Part shown: positions 51,618 to 60,141 of the stretch, piece after piece
Layout of the letters: every line of letters starts with the position of its first letter
Position numbering within the stretch: position 1 is the stretch's first letter
NCBI RefSeq assembly: GCF_001429765.1
Contig: NZ_LMJB01000007.1
Location: forward strand, 476,015 to 540,014
Direction of reading: 5' to 3'
Origin: Flavobacterium sp. Root901
GTDB lineage: Bacteria; Bacteroidota; Bacteroidia; Flavobacteriales; Flavobacteriaceae
DNA length: 64,000 nt
The notes under the pieces: model-generated
What the model saw: only the letters and a program-made list of their open reading frames with translations
Told to the model about the DNA's origin: nothing
Databases searched by the model: none
Made by a program: the position numbers and the translations under genes

Positions 51618-53426
51618 TTAATCAATTCTGTTATCAGACTTTGAAATAATCACTTTTTGATGAACTCTACTGCCATCAGCCCTGATTAAAGCAGCAATGT
51701 ACAATCCAGAACTTAGATCTGAGGTTGAAAAACTGTAATCTTGATCAATAGGTAAATCATTTTCAGAAAGCACTATTTGTCCATTAATATCAAAAAGTGT
51801 AAACGATTTTAGTATCACATTATTGATGTTTAACACTTTTAAAACCTGATTTTTATTATCCTGAATAATGTAAAAGTCAGGTTTAACATTATCGTCTGTT
51901 CCTAATGTTTGACTGGTAAAGCTTATTTTAAAACGATCTGTATATTTACCCTTGCCAACTTGCGCCTCATAAGATTCATTTTTAATGTCATGATAAGACA
52001 TATCCATAGAATCGTAAATGTAAACATGCTTTAAACCTTCAAGATTTATAATTTCCGAAATGTAGAACTTAAAAGTTGCGTCTGTTTCGGCTTTTACACT
52101 GAGAGGAATCTTTTTTGACAAATCAAAATCAATCCCTTCAATCACGTAATTTGCATTGTCAATCCAAAAAGAAACATCATTAGGAAGAGCAGCGTCAATA
52201 TTTATTGCGTCTATTCCCCTGTCTACGCCATCTGTTGCTTCAGGAATAAATGCTAACGCCAGCTGTCTGGTAAACTCTTTATTTACGATGACATTCATTT
52301 TAAAATGCGAAACAGGAGTAACTGCTTCATCTTTTACTTTCATATTTGTACTCAACGCTTTTACAGGTTTTTCAAATTTTGAAAAACTCCCTCCATCGGG
52401 ATAAAATATTCGATGTGAATTCTTAAAGGTTACTGCTCCATTCGATACTCCATTTATAACAAATCCTTGTCCTATAGGCAGGTATTTTCTTGCCACAGCA
52501 GCACTTGTGCCTGTTGAAGGATTTGCATTTACAGTCCCGTCGCTATTATAAGAACGATATGCGGCAGCAGTATATATACCGCTTGACCCCAGACTTACCG
52601 GCGCATATGCAGCATAACCTCCCCTGTAAGCAGACAGAAAATGTGAATTGACATTTTTGTCCTGCTGCCAAAAATATGCAATCCCGGCAGCAGCATTATT
52701 TGCAGGATCAAGAAGAAATGCATTTAAGTGAAGTGCTGAGGGATAGGGATTGCCTGTTAAAGTTGCCGCATTACCTGCCCCAACACTGACTGTTATATTG
52801 CCGTCATTAGGCTTTCCTCTGAAATCGTATCGCTGTGCCCCTGTACCGGGATTATTTACGATTCCAGTTCCTTCAGGATCTGTATTGTCAATACCACTGG
52901 TTCCCTTCATTGTAAACCCCTCACCAGGAGCAATTGTTAAAGTACTTCCTACCTGAACCCACTGAGAATAATTATTTGCCGCGGTCAATTTGTAAACCCA
53001 GTGCGACGCTATTGCTAACGGATTTGCTAATCCGTCATAACTTCCAAGCGGCAGTAAAGAAGCGGAATTTGAAAGTGTGGCACTAATAGGCTGGTATAGG
53101 AGACTAATTCCAAAATTATTATTTGTGGAGGATAAAACAGTATTACCTATGGGAGAGCACCAATAGTTGTAGTCAAAATTATCAGATGTTCCTTCCTGGT
53201 AAACAGATAAAACTCCAGTTCCAGTATTAGTGGAAAGCCCGCTCGTACCCTGTATCAGCTGGGAATTGTTTCTTAAATAAAGATTGGAATTGGAAGCCAG
53301 ATCAATATTTTGTTTTACGTACAATAGCTGATTCTTGACATAAACTTGTGTATTTGAGCCAATATAAACCTGGGAGAAACCTTGGATCGTAACAAAAATA
53401 GATACTAAAATTATTTTACTTCTCAT
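51618..53426 (-). CDS. Secreted T9SS type A sorting-domain protein
   Basis: 602 aa. Signal peptide (IILVSIFVTIQGFSQ), beta-rich head (VYIGSNTQVYVKNQLLYVKQNIDL), a middle with DNFDYNYWCSPIG as in many Bacteroidota surface proteins, and at the end a type A C-terminal sorting domain: VLKSFTLFDINGQIV, then SSGLYIAALIRADGSRVHQKVII. The type IX system exports such proteins across the outer membrane, removes the CTD and anchors or releases them. Function of the body unknown. The small membrane protein at 53459 lies 32 nt upstream in the same direction. Confidence 0.82.
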   Translation of the reverse strand: MRSKIILVSIFVTIQGFSQVYIGSNTQVYVKNQLLYVKQNIDLASNSNLYLRNNSQLIQGTSGLSTNTGTGVLSVYQEGTSDNFDYNYWCSPIGNTVLSSTNNNFGISLLYQPISATLSNSASLLPLGSYDGLANPLAIASHWVYKLTAANNYSQWVQVGSTLTIAPGEGFTMKGTSGIDNTDPEGTGIVNNPGTGAQRYDFRGKPNDGNITVSVGAGNAATLTGNPYPSALHLNAFLLDPANNAAAGIAYFWQQDKNVNSHFLSAYRGGYAAYAPVSLGSSGIYTAAAYRSYNSDGTVNANPSTGTSAAVARKYLPIGQGFVINGVSNGAVTFKNSHRIFYPDGGSFSKFEKPVKALSTNMKVKDEAVTPVSHFKMNVIVNKEFTRQLALAFIPEATDGVDRGIDAINIDAALPNDVSFWIDNANYVIEGIDFDLSKKIPLSVKAETDATFKFYISEIINLEGLKHVYIYDSMDMSYHDIKNESYEAQVGKGKYTDRFKISFTSQTLGTDDNVKPDFYIIQDNKNQVLKVLNINNVILKSFTLFDINGQIVLSENDLPIDQDYSFSTSDLSSGLYIAALIRADGSRVHQKVIISKSDNRID

Positions 53427-53458
53427 AGATACGTTTTCTGTTATATTATTATTACTAT

Positions 53459-53683
53459 TTAAACTATGCTTAAAATCCGATTGATATTATTAGCAGGGGA
53501 CCATTTTTTACTATTGCAAAAAGTGTAATATACCCCCAGAATAATGGCTGTAATAAACAAGAAAATATCAATTTGATCAATCGGTGCCCCAGCCGGTGTC
53601 GGATCCTCAAGTCCGGGAGGCGGAGGATTGCCAGCAAAACATTGTAGAGAAAAAAGCACAAAAAAATATAATATCCTTTTCAT
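53459..53683 (-). CDS. Small exported membrane protein
   Basis: About 74 aa from ATG 53683 (MKRILYFFVLFSLQCFAG is a good signal peptide; a start at 53773 would hide it). A short Pro-rich exterior part GNPPPPGLEDPTPAG is followed by a membrane helix DIFLFITAIILGVYYTF and a basic end. Proteins of this layout often sit beside T9SS-secreted proteins in flavobacteria. It precedes the T9SS type A gene by 32 nt, suggesting one operon. Confidence 0.6.
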   Translation of the reverse strand: MKRILYFFVLFSLQCFAGNPPPPGLEDPTPAGAPIDQIDIFLFITAIILGVYYTFCNSKKWSPANNINRILSIV

Positions 53684-53858
53684 TGATTTGTAGGTTATTT
53701 TAAATGCTGCATTTTGTTTTTTAAATTCTAATATGGTATATATGAAAAACTTCAAAATCAAATCCGCTCCCATGATCTGTGATATATTGTAATAGTGTAT
53801 AAAAGAATTGATTTTAGTAAAACAGCAGCTATTTTATCATTTAATAAATAGAATTCGA

Positions 53859-53896
53859 ATCAATAAACAATCTCCCAGCTGAGATTGTTTATTGAT
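53859..53896. terminator. 16-bp perfect stem-loop 3' of the M60 gene
   Basis: ATCAATAAACAATCTC (53859-53874) and GAGATTGTTTATTGAT (53881-53896) pair perfectly around CCAGCT. It lies 12 nt after the M60 stop. The T run is on the plus-strand side, so efficiency in the minus direction is less sure. Confidence 0.6.
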
Positions 53897-53908
53897 GTAT
53901 TTTTTTAT

Positions 53909-55222
53909 TTATTCTCTCATAGTTGAAGGTTCTACGATGGGGATTGGAAGATTCATTGATTTAATTTCATCAAATACTGCTGCTGGTGCAGGCAGCCCCC
54001 ACTTTTTATAAAATGCAGTTAAATCATTTCCTGTAATTTTGCATGTAGTGAGCATCCAGTACCTCATTTTCGCATCACTGTCTGCAAAAGCGGGTTTTTC
54101 TTCTCTGGTTATTTTATGGAGCTTGTGAAAATAAGTATCACCATAAACAAGCCACAATTGCTGAAACATACATAGTCTGCCAAACGGACCCAGATCAGAA
54201 TCTGTATTAAAGTCTCTTACAGTTTTTGCAAAATATACATCCATATTTTTCTCCCAGTTCTTTTCTGTTTTAAGCCTGCTCGGAAACCCTAGTTTTCTTT
54301 GAACCATTAAGCTGTAAATATTAACTGTAACCTCTCCTAGTCCAGACCATGTCCATGTTTGCTGATGCATGTGCCCAATTTCATGCCAGGGACCCCAGCC
54401 GTCTTTGCTGTAGAGTTTTTTAGTAAAAGGAAATTCGCACCCATCTTTAAAATTGTATGCTGTTCTGTAATTTGTAGCAAACATATAGGGATCCTCTTTA
54501 TCTGTTTCCGTCATTAGGTGTTTTAAAACAGATCTTTCGTGAACAGGTAATGATCCGTCAAGTCCGCTGATATCGTCTTCCCAATTTATTATTTCATCTG
54601 CTTTTTTTAATATTTCACCCTGGTCTTCCAAGCGGTATTCCAGAGCATGGGCACGTGACATAACCATCATGGTTCTTTCAGATTCCAGTATTACATCCGG
54701 TGCATCTGCAAAGGTCGTGAGTTGTTCATCCCAGTTTGTTTCTGTAGTTTCCCCTAATTTATAATAGGGTGCTTTTTTATGTCCCGAGATAAAATTCACC
54801 TTTGCTTTGTTTGAAAATGATTTTCCTCCCATACGAATGTACAAAAGTCCTCCATACGTAATATTTTCCACAATATTTTCACCCGCATTTAATTTTACCT
54901 CTTGAGCATTGCCTTCATTTTGATCTCTGTAACGAGAATATGTGCCTATAATTAAAACAGGAAGCTGGGTGCCGCTTACCAATTCTACTTTAATTTTTAG
55001 AACTGTATTGGGTAATGCATAAAAACCTGTAGCAGCAAAATCAGTTGGGACCCGGCTTTGCAGCCGGTCAGTTTCTGTACTGCCGGAAACAAAATTTGTA
55101 AAAGTTTTTTCATCACTATGTGCTGAATGAACTCTCTGCGAAGCAGCATCGTCTTTATCACTACAAGAAACAACAGACAAAAGAACAGCCAATATGCCGA
55201 AAGATAAAAAGTTTTTTTTCAT
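53909..55222 (-). CDS. M60-family metallopeptidase lipoprotein
   Basis: 437 aa. Lipobox with Cys20 (LLSVVSCSDKDD). The N-terminal beta domain (about 50-170) contains TGFYALPNTVLKIKVEL, as in M60/enhancin proteins. The zinc site is HEIGH at 280-284 with a distant Glu297 (GLGEVTVN), matching the M60 pattern HExxH-x(8-28)-E. Known members cleave mucin-like O-glycoproteins. It is probably outer-membrane anchored. Flanked by its own gaps on both sides, so likely a single gene. Confidence 0.9.
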   Translation of the reverse strand: MKKNFLSFGILAVLLSVVSCSDKDDAASQRVHSAHSDEKTFTNFVSGSTETDRLQSRVPTDFAATGFYALPNTVLKIKVELVSGTQLPVLIIGTYSRYRDQNEGNAQEVKLNAGENIVENITYGGLLYIRMGGKSFSNKAKVNFISGHKKAPYYKLGETTETNWDEQLTTFADAPDVILESERTMMVMSRAHALEYRLEDQGEILKKADEIINWEDDISGLDGSLPVHERSVLKHLMTETDKEDPYMFATNYRTAYNFKDGCEFPFTKKLYSKDGWGPWHEIGHMHQQTWTWSGLGEVTVNIYSLMVQRKLGFPSRLKTEKNWEKNMDVYFAKTVRDFNTDSDLGPFGRLCMFQQLWLVYGDTYFHKLHKITREEKPAFADSDAKMRYWMLTTCKITGNDLTAFYKKWGLPAPAAVFDEIKSMNLPIPIVEPSTMRE

Positions 55223-55359
55223 TTAATTTTTTTTGAGGATTTGATTTAGGGGCTAATATTTCAAAGGGTATAAGAACATACATTTCAAAATTTGCAGATT
55301 CCAGGAGGCAGTTTTGATTATTCAAATATCAAATAAGGCAGGATCCTGAAATAATATTG

Positions 55360-56385
55360 TTATTGTTTTACAAATTTGAATCTCCCGCCGTAGGCATTAT
55401 TAGGATAATCTATTCCATAACTCGACTGTATTGCTCTCGGATAACCTGAACCAGTTCCCTCAGTGGTTATTATCCTGAATTGTGTTGCATTATAAGGAAC
55501 TATGTATGCTGCTGAATTATATGAATTTACAAACCAATTTGCGCTTCTTGTTCTTCCGACTGAATACACAAAGGTGTCTTCGGCTGTCGGCGGTATCGCA
55601 GTGTAAGCAGGCTGTTCTGTTAAGTTGAAAGACAGTCCGCCGGGTAATGTAAAAAGATAATCTCCGGTTCCGGCAGCGGCCCCAGCCGCGGATTTGGCTG
55701 AATACATAAAATCTACTTCGATCTCATTATTTCCAAGATCGCGATATCTTATAAAATCATTTTGTTTGACAGCAGCCTTTGTCGGATTAGCGGCTGTACC
55801 TGTAATTGTTAAAGGAACTTTGGAACTAAAATTTGAATTTGATGACGCAACTTTTATAATATTTCCAACCGCGTCCACCCCTATAGGTTCTCCAGTGCTG
55901 ACTGTACCTGATCCCGCAATTAAATTTGTAAGTCTAACACCGGACGCATTAGTGATTCCTGATGTAATTTCGAGTCTGGTATTGGGCGCAGCGGTGCCTA
56001 AACCAATTCTATTATTTGTACCGTCTATATAAAAAGTGTTACTGTCAAAATTTATATTGTCTGTTATAGCTACCAATCTCCCCGATCCAATTGTTCCGTT
56101 CGCATTATAAATTGTAGGAAATGATAAAGATGAGATCCATACTGTTCCGTCACAATATTCAATTGCGCCGGTTGTCAGATTAAAAATAAACATTCCTTTA
56201 TTAACCGCGTTTGCGGCTGGCCTGTCTGCTGCCGCTACTCTGGGCAGCATTAATCCTTTATTGTTTGAATCTAAATCCAGAATAGAGTCTGCGTTAGGAG
56301 TTACAGTTCCAATACCCACTTGTGAGAATAACGCGCTATGAAACAATAAGGCTAAAATTAATTTTATTGATTTGGTTTTATTCAT
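55360..56385 (-). CDS. Secreted protein with VGIGTxTP-type N-terminal module
   Basis: 341 aa, signal peptide (LILALLFHSALFSQ). The mature start VGIGTVTPNADSILDLDSNN, then KGLMLPRV, is a very common Bacteroidota module also found in tail-fibre-like proteins. A similar LELESNNKGMLMPRL opening occurs in the protein at 60142. A second NNRIGLGTAAPNTRLEI unit lies near residue 125. The C-terminal half is a beta-domain without recognised family. No CTD is seen. Probably surface exposed; function unknown. Confidence 0.7.
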   Translation of the reverse strand: MNKTKSIKLILALLFHSALFSQVGIGTVTPNADSILDLDSNNKGLMLPRVAAADRPAANAVNKGMFIFNLTTGAIEYCDGTVWISSLSFPTIYNANGTIGSGRLVAITDNINFDSNTFYIDGTNNRIGLGTAAPNTRLEITSGITNASGVRLTNLIAGSGTVSTGEPIGVDAVGNIIKVASSNSNFSSKVPLTITGTAANPTKAAVKQNDFIRYRDLGNNEIEVDFMYSAKSAAGAAAGTGDYLFTLPGGLSFNLTEQPAYTAIPPTAEDTFVYSVGRTRSANWFVNSYNSAAYIVPYNATQFRIITTEGTGSGYPRAIQSSYGIDYPNNAYGGRFKFVKQ

Positions 56386-56599
56386 AATTTATTTTTTTAA
56401 TTCTCTTCTATTTAAACGACACTGATTCCATTCTTTTAAAATATTTTGAATTTCGAAGTAAATATTTATTTTTACACAAAGTGATTCATAATAAAAATAT
56501 CATGAATCATTTTAATAAAACGCTGTATTTAAACACATTTAATTATAAAAAAAATATTTTGAACCTTTGTTTTGAATCTTTGGTTAAAAAAAATACTAC

Positions 56600-57547
56600 A
56601 TGGAAATTAAAATAAGTGAACTGAAATTTGACTTTGTAAGGTATTATATCTTACTAATTATTATGAGACAGTTATTTTTGGCTGTAATAAATTTTTATTT
56701 TGATAACTATACGGTCCTATTTATTGATTCCATTGCTATTGCAATGCTGTGCACCATCTATTTTTTGCATTTTCATTTCCCTTACAATTTTGATAAGATG
56801 GCACGTATATGCTGTATTTTTTTTCTAATTTTTGACTTGGTTTATGGCACTTTCAGCCATAATTTTATTTATTACGTTTTTCTTAATACTCTTTTATTTC
56901 CTTGGGCATTTTACTTATTCTTTAATTTAAAACAAACCATAATCCTTACCCTAAGTACATTATTGGTGTTTCCCTTAAGTAAAATCCAAAATCATTATTT
57001 TGTTACTAAATATGGAAATCTGAATTATGAAAATGCATTTATGGTATGTGTAATAGCTTTTAATTTAGGGCTGCTTTTTTTATTATTACATTTTTATACT
57101 GAAATAATGGCCTGCCAGAGAATACATTCATTTCTACAAAACAAGGAGAAGACAGGAGCCGAAACTATTATAAAAAAATCTGAATTAGTTGTCACTAATA
57201 CTTCTTACAAATCCTTGTTTGAAAGAATAGAAGAACATATGGTTTTAAAACAGCCTTGGAGAAATGCTGAATACAATTTAGAACAAATGGCAAAGGATCT
57301 TAATTTAAATATTTTTCAAATTTCAACAGCAATCAACTACTGCACAAAAAACAATTTTAAAACTTACGTTAATGATTATCGCTTAAATGCATTCAAAGAA
57401 GAAATCAAAAATCAAAAAAATAAAGATATCCTTTTAAAAGAAGTTTATCTGGATTTAGGTTTTAACAGCAGAGTTACCTTTAACCGAAATTTTAAAAATA
57501 AATTTGGCGAAACCCCTCAAGAATATATAGCTACACATATCTTTTAA
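56600..57547 (+). CDS. Membrane-bound AraC-family regulator
   Basis: 315 aa. Residues 1-170 contain about six hydrophobic helices. The C-terminal 100 residues are an AraC HTH: YNLEQMAKDLNLNIFQISTA, then LLKEVYLDLGFNSRVTFNRNFKNKFGETPQEY. Such membrane AraC proteins may sense envelope or extracellular signals. It is divergent from the secreted protein at 55360-56385, sharing a 214-nt gap, and lies between this gene and the SprF-linked operon, so it may regulate either. This is positional inference. Confidence 0.85.
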   Translation: MEIKISELKFDFVRYYILLIIMRQLFLAVINFYFDNYTVLFIDSIAIAMLCTIYFLHFHFPYNFDKMARICCIFFLIFDLVYGTFSHNFIYYVFLNTLLFPWAFYLFFNLKQTIILTLSTLLVFPLSKIQNHYFVTKYGNLNYENAFMVCVIAFNLGLLFLLLHFYTEIMACQRIHSFLQNKEKTGAETIIKKSELVVTNTSYKSLFERIEEHMVLKQPWRNAEYNLEQMAKDLNLNIFQISTAINYCTKNNFKTYVNDYRLNAFKEEIKNQKNKDILLKEVYLDLGFNSRVTFNRNFKNKFGETPQEYIATHIF

Positions 57548-57841
57548 ACTTAAACAGAAATAAAAACCTTTTATTCTATTATTAAATATAGATGCCATTT
57601 CTTGTTCTAAAAAGCTCCTCAACAATTACAATTCCTAATTCTGTAAGAATTCATAAATTCATTCACTTTTAGCAGTCCATAACTCCATATCACCACTTTA
57701 AGACTAAAAAATCCAGGAATCTGGTTAATGTTATTATTAATATTAAATAATTAAGTATTCTTTCGGCAGCGGCTTTGGTGTTTTGCATTTTATTTAAATG
57801 TTTTGATATGTTAATAAAACTAAAATCATTAATATAGTATT

Positions 57842-58753
57842 TTAAAAAAATCGAACTGGACTTCTGTTCTGTTTAAAGAATTCATAACGAAGGAAAATTT
57901 CATGTGATCCTGAATTATAATTACTCAATTTATTAGTATCAAAATCATAACCGTACCCTATATAAAGGGCATCATTAATTTGAAAACCGGCCATTGAAGA
58001 AATTGATGCACCCCACCGATAAGCTGCTCCGAGAACAAATTTATCCAAATACATGAAGCTTCCCGATAAGTCTGCCTGTAATGGGGCGCCTTCTACTATC
58101 TTCAAAAGAAACGCCGGCTTAAACTTCATAGTTTTATACGGATCAATAGTAAATACATAACCTCCTATTAGGTAATAATTAATTTTATCTTTATAAATAG
58201 CTGTGTCATTATCATTATAATGATTGGTTTCAATAAAGCCCGGAACAGAGAACCCAATATATGCCTTATCAGAATGCAAGTAAATTCCAGCTCCAACATT
58301 GGGGGAAAATTTGTTATTGAAATTTTGAAATTCTGGGTCATCCTGAATATCTGGATTAAGCTTGCTGAGATCTAAGCTGAATAAATTTACCGATCCTTTA
58401 ATTCCAAATGAAAGTTTGAATGTTTCCGAAGTGCTGACTGTATATGATAAATCGGCAGAAAGATTATTTTCGTTTGTTGGTCCTATTCTATCATTAATAA
58501 AGGAAATTCCTATTCCTAAACTACTTTTATTAATAGGTCCATTTATAGAAAAGGTACTTGTCTTAGGCGCTCCGTCTAGACCTGCCCATTGTGACCTGTA
58601 CAGCCCGCAGACACTCAAAACATCACGAGACCCGGCATAAGCAGGATTAATAATAATTGTATTGTACATATACTGAGTCAGCTGCGCATCTTGCTGTGCA
58701 TAACTGACAATAGCTGTAAAGACCAAAACAAAAGAAAATAATTTTGTCCTCAT
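57842..58753 (-). CDS. PorP/SprF-family type IX secretion membrane protein
   Basis: 303 aa. Signal peptide (FSFVLVFTAIVSYAQ) then the family start QDAQLTQYMYNTIIINPAYAG, followed by DVLSVCGLYRSQWAGLDGAPKT and a beta-barrel pattern ending in SGSHEIFLRYEF. SprF of Flavobacterium johnsoniae is needed to export the SprB adhesin, and SprF-like genes usually follow their cargo gene. Here it is last after a type B CTD protein, fitting that role. A gap of 80 nt separates it from the CTD gene. Confidence 0.92.
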   Translation of the reverse strand: MRTKLFSFVLVFTAIVSYAQQDAQLTQYMYNTIIINPAYAGSRDVLSVCGLYRSQWAGLDGAPKTSTFSINGPINKSSLGIGISFINDRIGPTNENNLSADLSYTVSTSETFKLSFGIKGSVNLFSLDLSKLNPDIQDDPEFQNFNNKFSPNVGAGIYLHSDKAYIGFSVPGFIETNHYNDNDTAIYKDKINYYLIGGYVFTIDPYKTMKFKPAFLLKIVEGAPLQADLSGSFMYLDKFVLGAAYRWGASISSMAGFQINDALYIGYGYDFDTNKLSNYNSGSHEIFLRYEFFKQNRSPVRFF

Positions 58754-58833
58754 AGTGTATAAATTAATATTATATTCTGTTGTATTTATTTTGTAAGAAA
58801 TTATTTAATAAATTTTAATTAAATATTTAGAAG

Positions 58834-60084
58834 CTATTTACTGCTTATATATAAATATCCTGACTTTTCAACCACTGCAGTTCCTTTACTATATTTTAAA
58901 ATATAAAAATAAGTTCCTGCAGGAAGACCTTGTGATCTCTTAAATGTGTCATGTCCATCTGAATATCCTCTAAACATTATGTCGTTCTCATTATACTTAT
59001 CTGCTTCAAATACCTTAACTCCCCAGCGGTTGTAAATCTGTACATTATTATCTGGATATTTATTAATTCCTTTAATATGAAAACTGTCATTTATGCCATC
59101 TCCATTTGGCGATAATGCATTGTAAATAATGAGGTCTTCATCTATTATAGAAGGTGCTTTTTTAACAAATCCCGTTGTAAAAATTCCATATCCGGCAACA
59201 GACGCAGTTATTAATTTTGAATAATTTCCTCCCTGAAGAGAATCCTCCTCTACAGTACCCTTTTCATTTATCCATTTTAATAGCGTACTGTCCCAGCGGA
59301 GTATTGCCAGCTCCTTTTGATCACTTTTTTCCAAAAATGAAGCTGGAGTAGTATCCTTGTCAAGGGTCAGGCTCAGAATAGTTTTTCCTGTTCCTTTATC
59401 TTGTGTGACTTTCCAATATTCAGCATCATTAATAGCTAAAATTGAATCATCCTTGTTAGTAAAAGGATAAAGACTATCTGCACTTTCAAAAAAATATTGT
59501 GTAGTTAGAACCGTATTGGCATCGGACCCTGATCCAGTGTATAAAGGCCTGTAAAAGTTTTTATCCCCAACAGGAAATTCAAAAACTGATGTGCCTTTTT
59601 TTTCTGTTTTTCCATCTACAAAACTCAAATCTCCTGCTCCTGAATGAGTGGCTTGTTGATCAAAAATTATAGCGCTGTCCAGTCCCTTAGCATTCACAAT
59701 TCCCCTTTTGAATTCAACGCTATTTCCTATAACGATAATATTATTCAGATCAAAAGGGCTGGATTCCGATAGATTATCAAATAAAACATCCTGAAAGTGG
59801 GTGAGTGATTGACCATCAATTAACTGTTTTTTACTTCCAATAAAAAGTGTTTTCCCGTTACTGGAATTACTATAGGTGACCAATCCATCATTTAAAAAAT
59901 TTGAATAAACCAGAAAACTGCCGTCATTTGAAAAATTTCCTGATTTTTTATTCACGAAATCAGATACAGTTGAAAATTTTGTATTGGACATTACTGCGAG
60001 ATCACCAACATTAACAGTTTGTCCTGAAGTTCCAAGGGTAGAAAAAAAAGACAAAATAGTAGCTTTAATACAGATCTTAATCAT
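58834..60084 (-). CDS. Protein with T9SS type B (gliding-motility-associated) sorting domain
   Basis: 416 aa, signal peptide (ATILSFFSTLGTSG). Beta-rich body including NNIIVIGNSVEFKRG and FPVGDKNFYRPLY, which recur in Bacteroidota surface proteins. The last 90 residues are a type B CTD: NALSPNGDGINDSFHI, then YPDNNVQIYNRWGVKVFE and GTYFYILKY. Type B cargo often needs a dedicated SprF-like partner, here the next gene downstream. Probably a surface adhesin or structural component. Confidence 0.88.
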   Translation of the reverse strand: MIKICIKATILSFFSTLGTSGQTVNVGDLAVMSNTKFSTVSDFVNKKSGNFSNDGSFLVYSNFLNDGLVTYSNSSNGKTLFIGSKKQLIDGQSLTHFQDVLFDNLSESSPFDLNNIIVIGNSVEFKRGIVNAKGLDSAIIFDQQATHSGAGDLSFVDGKTEKKGTSVFEFPVGDKNFYRPLYTGSGSDANTVLTTQYFFESADSLYPFTNKDDSILAINDAEYWKVTQDKGTGKTILSLTLDKDTTPASFLEKSDQKELAILRWDSTLLKWINEKGTVEEDSLQGGNYSKLITASVAGYGIFTTGFVKKAPSIIDEDLIIYNALSPNGDGINDSFHIKGINKYPDNNVQIYNRWGVKVFEADKYNENDIMFRGYSDGHDTFKRSQGLPAGTYFYILKYSKGTAVVEKSGYLYISSK

Positions 60085-60141
60085 AATTTTTAGTTGTAAA
60101 AATTAATATGAACAAACAATCAAATAGTTCCAATCAATTCA

